The notes under the pieces are model-generated. The model searched no databases. It saw only the letters and a program-made list of their open reading frames with translations, and had not been told where the DNA came from. The translations under genes and the position numbers were made by a program. Shown here piece after piece: positions 17,472 to 24,992 of a stretch of 64,000 nt of DNA; position 1 is the stretch's first letter; the number at the start of each line of letters is the position of its first letter. The stretch is from Pseudomonas brenneri (GTDB lineage Bacteria; Pseudomonadota; Gammaproteobacteria; Pseudomonadales; Pseudomonadaceae), in assembly GCF_007858285.1 (NCBI RefSeq), contig NZ_VFIL01000006.1, positions 248,001 to 312,000 of the forward strand. Direction: 5' to 3'.

Positions 17472-17552
17472 TACAGATTCAACCAACCTTTATTAAATCC
17501 ATACAGATACTGCCAAACACGGGCTGAATCCTGTATTTTCCCTTCATCTGTA
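17472..17552. promoter_or_regulatory. Candidate MocR operator: TACAGAT repeats at 30-base spacing
   Basis: TACAGAT occurs directly at 17472 and 17502, exactly 30 bases apart. An inverted CTGTA lies at 17532-17536 and a full inverted ATCTGTA at 17546-17552. All lie in the 166-base gap between the DUF1127 gene and the MocR regulator, the last ending 24 bases before the regulator start. MocR proteins typically bind direct repeats near their own promoter. Confidence 0.5.
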
Positions 17553-17575
17553 CTGGTCCCCCGGGAGCGACCGCC

Positions 17576-19009
17576 ATGACCCTCTACGTCAACCTCGCCG
17601 AATTGCTGGGTACCCGCATCGAACAGGGCTTCTATCGCCCCGGCGATCGCCTGCCCTCGGTACGTGCTCTGAGCGTGGAACATGGGGTCAGCCTGAGCAC
17701 CGTGCAGCAGGCTTATCGGCTGCTGGAAGACAACGGCCTGGCCACGCCCAAGCCAAAATCCGGCTACTTCGTGCCCGTCGGGCGCGAGCTGCCGGCGCTG
17801 CCCGCCGTGGGTCGGCCGGCCCAGCGTCCGGTGGAAATTTCCCAGTGGGACCAGGTACTGGAGCTGGTCCGCGCGGTGCCGCGCAAAGACGTCATACAGT
17901 TGGGCCGCGGCATGCCGGATGTACTGTCACCGACCATCAAGCCCTTGCTGCGCAGCCTCGCCCGGGTCAGCCGGCGCCAGGACCTGCCGGGCCTGTACTA
18001 CGACAACATCTACGGCTGTATGGAATTGCGTGAGCAAATAGCCCGTCTGTCATTGGATTCCGGCTGCCAGCTCGACGCCCAGGACATCGTGATCACCACC
18101 GGCTGCCACGAGGCGTTGTCCTCCAGCATCCGTGCGATTTGCGAGCCCGGCGATATCGTCGCCGTGGACTCGCCGAGCTTCCACGGCGCCATGCAAACCC
18201 TCAAGGGCCTGGGCATGAAAGCCCTGGAAATCCCCACCGACCCGCTGACCGGTATCAGCCTCGAAGCCCTGGAACTGGCCCTGGAGCAATGGCCGATCAA
18301 GGTTATCCAGCTGACCCCCAACTGCAACAACCCCCTGGGCTACATCATGCCCGAGGCGCGCAAGCGGGCATTGCTGACCCTGGCCCAGCGCTTTGACGTG
18401 GCGATTATCGAAGACGATGTGTATGGCGAACTGGCCTACAGCTACCCACGACCGCGCACCATCAAATCCTTCGACGAAGATGGCCGTGTCCTACTCTGCA
18501 GCTCATTCTCCAAGACCCTGGCCCCCGGCCTGCGAATCGGCTGGGTGGCACCTGGCCGTTATCTGGAACGGGTGCTGCACATGAAGTACATCAGCACCGG
18601 CTCCACCGCCACCCAACCACAGATCGCCATTGCCGAATTCCTCAAGAACGGGCACTTCGAACCCCATTTGCGGCGGATGCGTACCCAATACCAGCGCAAT
18701 CGCGACCTGATGCTCGATTGGGTCAGCCGCTATTTCCCCGCCGGCACCCGGGCCAGCCGGCCCCAGGGCAGCTTTATGCTGTGGGTGGAACTGCCCGACG
18801 GGTTCGATACCCTCAAGCTCAACCGGGCCTTGGTCGAACAAGGGGTGCAGATTGCGGTAGGCAGCATCTTTTCCGCCTCGGGCAAATACCGGAACTGCCT
18901 GCGGATGAACTACGCTGCCAAGCCAACACCCCAGGTTGAAGAGGCGGTGCGCAAGGTCGGGGCAACAGCGATCAAGATGCTGGCCGAAGCCGAGCCACGG
19001 GTGGACTGA
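17576..19009 (+). CDS. MocR-type regulator: GntR DNA-binding domain fused to aminotransferase-like domain
   Basis: Transcription factor of 477 residues. The winged helix of the GntR type covers about 1-70 (GFYRPGDRLPSVRALSVEHG, SLSTVQQAYRLLEDNGL). A linker leads to a fold-type I aminotransferase domain from about 105 to 470. The PLP lysine is Lys313 in SSFSKTLAPGLRIGW, and NPLGYIMP and IIEDDVYGELAY are also conserved, so cofactor binding is expected. In this family the aminotransferase domain senses an amine or amino acid with PLP and does not usually act as an enzyme. The target could be the divergent DUF1127 gene, itself, or the neighbouring amine-catabolism genes. The position resembles that of MocR genes beside polyamine genes, but the ligand is unknown. 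Confidence 0.9.
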   Translation: MTLYVNLAELLGTRIEQGFYRPGDRLPSVRALSVEHGVSLSTVQQAYRLLEDNGLATPKPKSGYFVPVGRELPALPAVGRPAQRPVEISQWDQVLELVRAVPRKDVIQLGRGMPDVLSPTIKPLLRSLARVSRRQDLPGLYYDNIYGCMELREQIARLSLDSGCQLDAQDIVITTGCHEALSSSIRAICEPGDIVAVDSPSFHGAMQTLKGLGMKALEIPTDPLTGISLEALELALEQWPIKVIQLTPNCNNPLGYIMPEARKRALLTLAQRFDVAIIEDDVYGELAYSYPRPRTIKSFDEDGRVLLCSSFSKTLAPGLRIGWVAPGRYLERVLHMKYISTGSTATQPQIAIAEFLKNGHFEPHLRRMRTQYQRNRDLMLDWVSRYFPAGTRASRPQGSFMLWVELPDGFDTLKLNRALVEQGVQIAVGSIFSASGKYRNCLRMNYAAKPTPQVEEAVRKVGATAIKMLAEAEPRVD

Positions 19010-19071
19010 CCTTTTGCCATCAATCACCGTCATATACCCACCACCGCCCTGATTCGGAACCTGTCTCCTTG

Positions 19072-20640
19072 ATGAGCCAAAGGCTGTTAGCGTTTTTCCT
19101 GCTTGGGTTCCTGGGCCTGGGCGGTTGCGCCACCCTGGACGTACCCCGCGTGCCCAGCGAGGCGCTGCCGGCGACGCAGTCCGCCTTCGGCCGCTCGATC
19201 CAGGCCCAGGCCGTGCCCTACAAGGGCCGCTCCGGGTTTCGCCTGCTGCCCAACAGCAGCGAAGCGTTCATGGCCCGCGCCGAACTGATCCGCAATGCCC
19301 AGACCAGCCTCGACTTGCAGTACTACATCGTCCATGACGGTATCAGCACGCGCATGCTGGTAGACGAGTTGCTCACGGCGGCCGACCGTGGCGTGCGGGT
19401 GCGCATCCTGCTGGACGACACCACCAGCGACGGCCTGGACCAAATCATCGCCACCCTGGCCGCGCACCCGCAGATCCAGATTCGCCTGTTCAACCCATTG
19501 CACCTGGGCCGCAGCACCGGGGCGACGCGCGCCATGGGCCGGTTGTTCAACCTGTCGCTGCAACACCGGCGCATGCACAACAAGCTGTGGCTGGCGGATA
19601 ACAGCGTGGCGATTGTCGGCGGGCGCAACCTGGGAGATGAGTATTTCGATGCCGAGCCCAACCTGAACTTCACCGACATCGACATGCTCAGCGTGGGGCC
19701 GGTGGCCGAACAGCTGGGCCACAGCTTTGATCAGTACTGGAACAGTGCGCTGAGCAAGCCTATCGCCGACTTTATCTCCAGCGCCCCGTCCTCCCGCGAC
19801 CTGGCCACGGCGCGCGGGCTGCTGGAGACGTCTCTGGCCGAGTCGCGCCAGCAAAACCATGCCCTGTATAACCGCCTGCGGACCTACAAGACCCAACCAC
19901 GCATGGAGATCTGGCGCCGGGAACTGATCTGGGCCTGGAACCAGGCGCTGTGGGACGCGCCGAGCAAGGTCCTGGCCAAGGCCGATCCTGATCCACGCTT
20001 GCTGCTCACCACTCAACTGGCGCCCGAGCTGGAAGGTGTGCGCCACGAACTGATGATGATCTCGGCCTACTTCGTCCCCGGCCAACCGGGCCTGGTGTAC
20101 CTGACCAGTCGCGCGGACGCGGGGGTTGCGGTGAGCCTTTTGACCAACTCCCTGGAAGCCACCGACGTGCCGGCGGTACACGGCGGCTACGCCCCCTATC
20201 GCAAGGCGCTGCTGGAACACGGGGTGAAACTCTACGAGCTGCGCCGCCAACCTGGAGACGGCGGCGGTGGCAGTGGCCCGCACCTGCTGGGCAGCCGTTC
20301 GCTGTATGGCTCGGACTCCAGCCTACACAGTAAGGCAATGATCTTCGATCGACAAAAATCGTTTATCGGCTCGTTCAATTCCGACCCGCGGTCGGTGCTG
20401 TGGAACACCGAAGTCGGGGTATTGGTGGACAGCCCGGAGCTGGCCGAGCATGTGCGCAAGCTGGCCCTGCAAGGGATGGCACCGGCCTTGAGTTATGAGG
20501 CCAAGCTGCAGGGTGGCCAAGTGGTCTGGGTGACGGAAGATAACGGCCAACTGCACACCCTGACCCGCGAACCAGGCAGTTGGTGGCGCCGGTTCAATGC
20601 CTGGTTCGCCACCACGGTGGGCTTGGAACGCATGCTCTGA
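19072..20640 (+). CDS. Phospholipase D-family lipoprotein, cardiolipin synthase C-like
   Basis: Two-HKD enzyme of 522 residues. An N-terminal lipoprotein signal (LLGFLGLGGC) puts the acylated cysteine at about residue 19. The first HKD motif is HNKLWLADNSVAIVGGRNLG with a following EYFD. The second is HSKAMIFDRQKSFIGSFNSD, near the C-terminus. Both carry the catalytic histidine and lysine. This architecture matches ClsC/YmdC-type cardiolipin synthases and related envelope phospholipases D. ATG 19072 is preferred over the TTG at 19069. It lies 62 bases after the MocR gene on the same strand. A role in phospholipid remodelling is inferred from the family. Confidence 0.85.
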   Translation: MSQRLLAFFLLGFLGLGGCATLDVPRVPSEALPATQSAFGRSIQAQAVPYKGRSGFRLLPNSSEAFMARAELIRNAQTSLDLQYYIVHDGISTRMLVDELLTAADRGVRVRILLDDTTSDGLDQIIATLAAHPQIQIRLFNPLHLGRSTGATRAMGRLFNLSLQHRRMHNKLWLADNSVAIVGGRNLGDEYFDAEPNLNFTDIDMLSVGPVAEQLGHSFDQYWNSALSKPIADFISSAPSSRDLATARGLLETSLAESRQQNHALYNRLRTYKTQPRMEIWRRELIWAWNQALWDAPSKVLAKADPDPRLLLTTQLAPELEGVRHELMMISAYFVPGQPGLVYLTSRADAGVAVSLLTNSLEATDVPAVHGGYAPYRKALLEHGVKLYELRRQPGDGGGGSGPHLLGSRSLYGSDSSLHSKAMIFDRQKSFIGSFNSDPRSVLWNTEVGVLVDSPELAEHVRKLALQGMAPALSYEAKLQGGQVVWVTEDNGQLHTLTREPGSWWRRFNAWFATTVGLERML

Positions 20641-20645
20641 ATCCC

Positions 20646-20664
20646 TGTAGGAGCAGGCTTGCCT
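20646..20664. repeat. Solitary half-REP
   Basis: TGTAGGAGCAGGCTTGCCT matches one arm of the REP families in this window without a partner arm nearby. It overlaps the stop codon of the convergent MFS gene by two bases. Confidence 0.4.
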
Positions 20665-21805
20665 AGGCTGGTTGCTCGGCGCCAAACGCTCCTTGGCGCA
20701 GCAACAAAATCACCAGCCCCAACGCCCCCGCCGCCATCAACAGCGGCAACGCATGCCCGCTGATCCACTGGCTACCGGCGCCCGCCACCAGCGGCCCGAT
20801 CAGGCAGCCAATGCCCCACAACTGCGCAATATGGGCATTGGCCCGCACCAGCGCATCGTCACGGTAGCGCTCGCCGATCAGAATCAACGACAAGGTGAAC
20901 AAGCCGCCGGCGCTAGCACCAAACAGTACCCAGATCGGCCAGATCAGCCAGGTATCGAGCAACGGCGCAATCGCCAGGCTCGACACCAGCAACAGCACCG
21001 CACACCCCAGGAACAGGGTGCGCCTGGGCAGGTAATCGGCCAACGCACCAATCGGCAATTGCAGCAGCGCATCGCCTACAACCACGGTGCTGACCATCGC
21101 CAGTGCCACCTCGGCAGTGAAACCCTGCTGCAGGCAATACACCGGCAGCAGTGTCAGAATCATCGCCTCGAACGCGGCAAACAACGCCACCGCCCAGGCA
21201 ATCGCCGGCAAGCCCCGGCAAAATCCCCATAAATCGCCAAAGGTCACGCTGAAGGCCTCCGCCGTCGGTGCCCCGCTACGCCCCAGCAGCAGGAATGGCG
21301 CAACGATCAACAGAGCGACGCCAACCCAAAAGCCATAGTCATGATCGGTACCCAGCACGCCGAGCAACAACGGCCCCGACAGCTGGCTCAAGGCGTAGGT
21401 ACAGCCATACAGCGCCACCAGCCGGCCACGCCACTGTTCCACCACCAGTTGGTTGATCCAGCTTTCGCCGAGGATAAACACAATGGTCAGGATCACCCCG
21501 ATCATCAACCGCAGCACCAGCCACACCGGGTAGCTGGGCAATACCGCCAGCAAACCGATGGAAATCGCCCCGGCCCACAGGCACAGGCGCATCAGGTTTG
21601 CCGTGCCCAGCCAGGAAGCCAGGCGACTGGACACCTTGGCGCCCAGCAACACGCCGAACGCCGGCATGGCCGCCATGATGCCGATGGCAAAGTTGCCATA
21701 GCCCCAGCTTTCCAGGCGCAGGGACACCAGCGGCATGCTGACGCCCAGGGCAAGGCCGACGCTGAGCACCGAAGCCAGGACGGCGAAATAAGTCGCCCAA
21801 CGCAT
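20663..21805 (-). CDS. MFS transporter, YcaD-like
   Basis: Major facilitator of 380 residues with twelve predicted membrane spans. Loop 2-3 holds AKVSSRLASWLGTANLM, and the central loop between helices 6 and 7 is short, as in the small YcaD/DHA-like drug or metabolite exporters. GESWINQLVVEQWRGRLVAL after helix 4 is shared with that group. The start at ATG 21805 has AGGAG seven bases upstream; the GTG two codons earlier is too close to that site. The substrate is unknown. It is convergent with the phospholipase-D gene, with stop codons 22 bases apart. Confidence 0.85.
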   Translation of the reverse strand: MRWATYFAVLASVLSVGLALGVSMPLVSLRLESWGYGNFAIGIMAAMPAFGVLLGAKVSSRLASWLGTANLMRLCLWAGAISIGLLAVLPSYPVWLVLRLMIGVILTIVFILGESWINQLVVEQWRGRLVALYGCTYALSQLSGPLLLGVLGTDHDYGFWVGVALLIVAPFLLLGRSGAPTAEAFSVTFGDLWGFCRGLPAIAWAVALFAAFEAMILTLLPVYCLQQGFTAEVALAMVSTVVVGDALLQLPIGALADYLPRRTLFLGCAVLLLVSSLAIAPLLDTWLIWPIWVLFGASAGGLFTLSLILIGERYRDDALVRANAHIAQLWGIGCLIGPLVAGAGSQWISGHALPLLMAAGALGLVILLLRQGAFGAEQPA

Positions 21806-21850
21806 TGCCACGCTCCTGTGGATAACTCATTCATGGACGGTAAAACGAAC

Positions 21851-21950
21851 TGTAGGAGCGAGCTTGCTCGCGAAGAACTCAAGAACACCGCGTTCAACCA
21901 GACAGAACGCGTTATCGTTGACGTTTTTCGCGAGCAAGCTCGCTCCTACA
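21851..21950. repeat. REP-type inverted repeat, family shared with 47131
   Basis: Perfect 24-base arms (TGTAGGAGCGAGCTTGCTCG ... and complement) at 21851-21874 and 21927-21950 flank a 52-base centre. The left 31 bases are identical to those starting at 47131. It lies between the MFS start region and the end of the aldehyde dehydrogenase gene. Confidence 0.85.
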
Positions 21951-21968
21951 AGGGATCAGCTAGGTTGC

Positions 21969-23462
21969 TTACAGCTTGATCCAGGTCGCCTTCAGTTCGG
22001 TGTATTTATCGAACGCGTGCAGCGACTTGTCGCGACCGTTACCCGACTGCTTGAACCCGCCAAACGGCGCGGTCATGTCGCCGCCATCGTACTGATTGAT
22101 CCACACGCTGCCGGCACGCAGGGCCTTGGCGGTCAGGTGTGCCTTGGAGATATCCGAGGTCCATACCGCAGCGGCCAGGCCATAAGGCGTGTCGTTGGCG
22201 ATGGCTACGGCTTCTTCAGCGCTGTCGAAGGTAATCACCGACAGGACCGGGCCAAAGATCTCTTCCTGGGCAATCTTCATGGCGTTGGTCACGCCGTCGA
22301 AAATCGTCGGCTCGACGTAGGTACCGCCGGTCTCCTGCAGGGTACGCTTGCCACCGGCCACCAGTTTGGCGCCATCGGCGTGCCCGGCTTCGATGTACGA
22401 CAGCACGGTGTTCATCTGCTGGGTATCCACCAGCGCACCGACGTTAGTGGCCGGGTCCAGCGGGTTGCCCGGCTTCCAGCCCTTGAGGGCCTCGATCACC
22501 ATCGGCAGGAATTTGTCCTTGATCGAACGCTCCACCAGCAGGCGCGAGCCGGCGGTGCAAACTTCGCCCTGGTTGAAGGCGATGGCGCCAGCGGCGGATT
22601 CAGCAGCGGCCTGCAGGTCCGGAGCATCGGCAAACACGATGTTCGGGCTCTTGCCGCCCGCTTCCAGCCAGACGCGCTTCATGTTCGACTCGCCGGAGTA
22701 GATCATCAGTTGCTTGGCGATCTTGGTGGAACCGGTGAACACCAAGGTGTCCACGTCCATATGCAGCGCCAGGGCCTTGCCCACGGTGTGGCCGTAGCCC
22801 GGCAGCACGTTGAGCACGCCTTTGGGGATACCGGCTTCAACGGCCAGGGCAGCGATGCGGATGGCGGTCAGCGGCGATTTTTCCGACGGCTTGAGGACGA
22901 CCGAGTTACCGGTGGAAAGCGCCGGCCCCAGTTTCCAGCAGGCCATCATCAGCGGGAAGTTCCACGGCACGATGGCCGCCACCACGCCGACGGGCTCGCG
23001 GGTCACCAGGCCCAGTTGGTCATGGGGAGTGGCAGCGACTTCGTCGTAAATCTTGTCGATGGCCTCGCCGCTCCAGCTCAGGGCTTGCGCTGCGCCTGGA
23101 ATGTCGATGCCCAGGGAATCACCGATTGGCTTGCCCATGTCCAAGGTTTCAAGCAGGGCCAGCTCTTCGGCATTGGCCTTGAGCAGCGCGGCGAAACGGA
23201 TCATGGTGGCTTTGCGCTTGGCCGGGGCCAGGCGTGACCAGGCGCCGGAGTTGAAGGTGGCACGGGCGTTTTCCACGGCGCGCTGGGCGTCGGCGACGTC
23301 ACAGCTGGCAACCGTGGTCAGCAGGCGGCCATCGACCGGGCTGAGGCATTCGAACGTGTCGCCGGAAACGGCGGCGGTGTATTCGCCATTGATGTACGCG
23401 CGGCCTTCAATCTTCAGGTCCTTGGCGCGTTGTTCCCAGTCGGCACGGGTCAGGGTGGTCAT
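21969..23462 (-). CDS. NAD(P)-dependent aldehyde dehydrogenase, KauB/PuuC type
   Basis: Oxidises amino-aldehydes from polyamine or agmatine breakdown to the matching acids. It has 497 residues, standard ALDH length. The oxyanion Asn168 is in PWNFPL, the cofactor motif FTGSTKIAK is at 242-250, the general base Glu267 is in LEAGGKSPN, and the nucleophile Cys302 is in GEVCTAGSR. The N-terminus MTTLTRADWEQRAKDLKI is characteristic of the Pseudomonas KauB/PauC proteins (PA5312 in the syntenic order). An AGGAGGACACTCGC site precedes the ATG. A PauR-controlled promoter is likely, given the AT-rich dyads upstream at 23591-23648. In P. aeruginosa a GABA aminotransferase gene follows; it is not in this window. 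Confidence 0.92.
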   Translation of the reverse strand: MTTLTRADWEQRAKDLKIEGRAYINGEYTAAVSGDTFECLSPVDGRLLTTVASCDVADAQRAVENARATFNSGAWSRLAPAKRKATMIRFAALLKANAEELALLETLDMGKPIGDSLGIDIPGAAQALSWSGEAIDKIYDEVAATPHDQLGLVTREPVGVVAAIVPWNFPLMMACWKLGPALSTGNSVVLKPSEKSPLTAIRIAALAVEAGIPKGVLNVLPGYGHTVGKALALHMDVDTLVFTGSTKIAKQLMIYSGESNMKRVWLEAGGKSPNIVFADAPDLQAAAESAAGAIAFNQGEVCTAGSRLLVERSIKDKFLPMVIEALKGWKPGNPLDPATNVGALVDTQQMNTVLSYIEAGHADGAKLVAGGKRTLQETGGTYVEPTIFDGVTNAMKIAQEEIFGPVLSVITFDSAEEAVAIANDTPYGLAAAVWTSDISKAHLTAKALRAGSVWINQYDGGDMTAPFGGFKQSGNGRDKSLHAFDKYTELKATWIKL

Positions 23463-23590
23463 GCGAGTGTCCTCCTCTTATTAAATATAAGGGCCCGGCG
23501 TTATCACCAGTTCCCTTCCAAATGCTTGCCCGGCCAGCCAGCTATTCGGTCCGAGGCACCCGCCACCCTAAACCAGCCACAAGGGATGTT

Positions 23591-23648
23591 TCAATATATT
23601 TGACATAACGGCAGCAAACGCCCTTGCGATGTTCATTTTAATAAACAT
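23591..23648. promoter_or_regulatory. Two AT-rich dyads between aldehyde dehydrogenase and cupin genes
   Basis: TCAA-TATAT-TTGA at 23591-23603 and ATGTTCATT-TT-AATAAACAT at 23629-23648 (nine-base arms with one mismatch) lie in the 228-base divergent gap. The second contains, on the minus strand, AAAATGAACA, which resembles the 3' part of the E. coli PuuR box. They are candidate PauR sites. Confidence 0.42.
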
Positions 23649-23690
23649 AGACTTTGGCTCTCCAACCCCAGGCCTAGACGGGATACGTGC

Positions 23691-24053
23691 ATGAACATTC
23701 AGGATATCGTCGATTTCAGCCAGGCGAACACCACCGCCGAACGCTACCGCCCCGCCGCAGAAAAAATCCTCAAGGGCGATCCCGAGCAAACGGTCTACAA
23801 CCACTACAACAGCCCGTGCGGCCAGATGAACGCCGGGGTCTGGGAAGGTGAAGCCGGGCAATGGAAGGTCAACTACACCGAACACGAGTATTGCGAGATC
23901 GTGCAGGGGGTTTCGGTGCTGCGCGATGCCGACGGCAACGCCAAGACCTTGCGCGCCGGCGATCGCTTCGTCATCCCGGCCGGCTTCAGTGGCACCTGGG
24001 AAGTGCTGGAGTCATGCCGCAAGATCTACGTGATATTCGAAGAAAAAGCCTGA
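23691..24053 (+). CDS. Small cupin-domain protein (cupin_3/DUF861 type)
   Basis: Single-domain protein of 120 residues. The core YTEHEYCEIVQGVSVLRDAD resembles cupin motif 1, and LRAGDRFVIPAGFSGTWEVL is the second half of the barrel, where family members place the metal or ligand. Similar proteins often accompany amine or ureide catabolism genes. It is divergent from the polyamine-type aldehyde dehydrogenase and shares its symmetric promoter region, so co-regulation is plausible. No enzyme activity can be named. A hairpin at 24081 ends the unit. Confidence 0.82.
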   Translation: MNIQDIVDFSQANTTAERYRPAAEKILKGDPEQTVYNHYNSPCGQMNAGVWEGEAGQWKVNYTEHEYCEIVQGVSVLRDADGNAKTLRAGDRFVIPAGFSGTWEVLESCRKIYVIFEEKA

Positions 24054-24080
24054 TCGGTCGCGCGCGACTTTTTCCAAGGC

Positions 24081-24115
24081 AAAAAAAACCCGCATCGTGA
24101 GATACGGGTTTTTTT
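24081..24115. terminator. Bidirectional terminator between cupin gene and rpmG
   Basis: CCCGCATC and GATACGGG form an 8-base stem with one mismatch and a GTGA loop, flanked by eight A and seven T. It serves the cupin gene (plus strand) and rpmBG (minus strand), which converge here. Confidence 0.85.
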
Positions 24116-24133
24116 CACAAGAAAGAAAACCAA

Positions 24134-24289
24134 TTACTTGATTTTGCCTTCTTTGTAGATCACGTGCTTGCGAACGCGCGGGTCGAACATTTTCTTTTCG
24201 AGCTTGTCCGGGGTAGTACGCTTGTTCTTGTCGGTAGTGTAGAAGTGACCAGTACCGGCGCTAGAGATCATTCGAATCAATTCACGCAT
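24134..24289 (-). CDS. rpmG: 50S ribosomal protein L33
   Basis: Ribosomal protein of 51 residues that binds 23S rRNA near the E site. The sequence contains [20 protein letters not shown] and ends [13 protein letters not shown], matching proteobacterial L33. It has no cysteines, so it is the zinc-free form. It follows rpmB by 11 bases on the same strand, the usual rpmB-rpmG operon. The ATG at 24289 has AGGAGC upstream. It is too short to appear in ordinary long-ORF screens, but the match is unambiguous. Confidence 0.97.
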   Translation of the reverse strand: MRELIRMISSAGTGHFYTTDKNKRTTPDKLEKKMFDPRVRKHVIYKEGKIK

Positions 24290-24300
24290 GATATAGCTCC

Positions 24301-24534
24301 TTAGATTTTGCCGTCGCGGCGCAGTTCAGCGAGCACGACAGTGATGCCACGCTTGTCGATGATGCGCATGCCTTTGGCAGATACGCGCAGACGGACAAAA
24401 CGTTTCTCTTCTTCAACCCAGAAGCGGTGATGCTGCAGGTTTGGCAGGAAACGACGACGGGTTTTGTTGTTTGCGTGGGAAATGTTATTCCCAGTCACCG
24501 GACCCTTACCGGTAACTTGACAGACTCTCGACAT
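24301..24534 (-). CDS. rpmB: 50S ribosomal protein L28
   Basis: Ribosomal protein of 77 residues, the exact family length. [17 protein letters not shown] opens the protein; [20 protein letters not shown] and [16 protein letters not shown] follow as in enterobacterial L28. Only one cysteine is present, so this is not the zinc-ribbon paralogue. First gene of rpmB-rpmG. A GAGGGCTGAGGC stretch just upstream supplies the ribosome site. A likely sigma-70 promoter sits at 24683-24711, leaving a leader of about 140 bases with a hairpin close to the start codon. Confidence 0.97.
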   Translation of the reverse strand: MSRVCQVTGKGPVTGNNISHANNKTRRRFLPNLQHHRFWVEEEKRFVRLRVSAKGMRIIDKRGITVVLAELRRDGKI

Positions 24535-24992
24535 GCCTCAGCCCTCTAAAACCACATGCCCAACCCGGCATGGGTTGGCCGCTTAATCTCTCAGTCATTT
24601 GGCGCCAGGCGCCGCGTTTCTTTAAGGGTCTTACCGGCTACACCTACAGTGAAGGAACCGGGCCCCTAGAAAAGAGCGCTGCTTTATACCAGAAAGACCC
24701 CAGTGCAACAACAGCCGGTGTGTTTTTCCCGCTGTAAATCTCGCCCACACAGGCCCCAAGTGCAGCCAGGATGGGCCGCTGTACAATTGAACCGCTCGTC
24801 GCACCGAATGTTTTATCGCTGCTACGTGTACGCCAGGGCGCCGGGCAAAATGATCTGCAGTGCCATCAAAACAGCATTTACGGCCCCTGCACAGGTAAAT
24901 ATGGGCTAGTCATTTGCCAATCAGCCTACTACGGTAGGACTTTTCCAGACTGCACTCGCAGATGGGCCTTCGATCTGCACAGGAAACCGACC
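24535..24992. other. 458-base intergenic region between rpmB and the solute-binding protein gene
   Basis: The left third is the presumed rpmB leader and promoter. It includes CCAACCC/GGGTTGG (24560-24566 with 24572-24578) and the palindrome GGCGCC-A-GGCGCC at 24601-24613. The right part (24712-24992) must hold the promoter of the divergent solute-binding protein gene, but I recognise no strong box. An open frame runs in phase into that gene, but its translation shows no conserved features. Confidence 0.5.
24683..24711 (-). promoter_or_regulatory. Candidate sigma-70 promoter of rpmB-rpmG
   Basis: On the minus strand TTGTTG (24706-24711) and TATAAA (24683-24688) are separated by exactly 17 bases, a good housekeeping promoter. 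It would start transcripts about 140 bases before the rpmB ATG. Confidence 0.55.

Noticed and set aside
24771..24992. N-terminal extension of the solute-binding protein by 74 codons
   Set aside because: The extension has no conserved sequence, and a proper signal peptide with a ribosome site begins at 24993.
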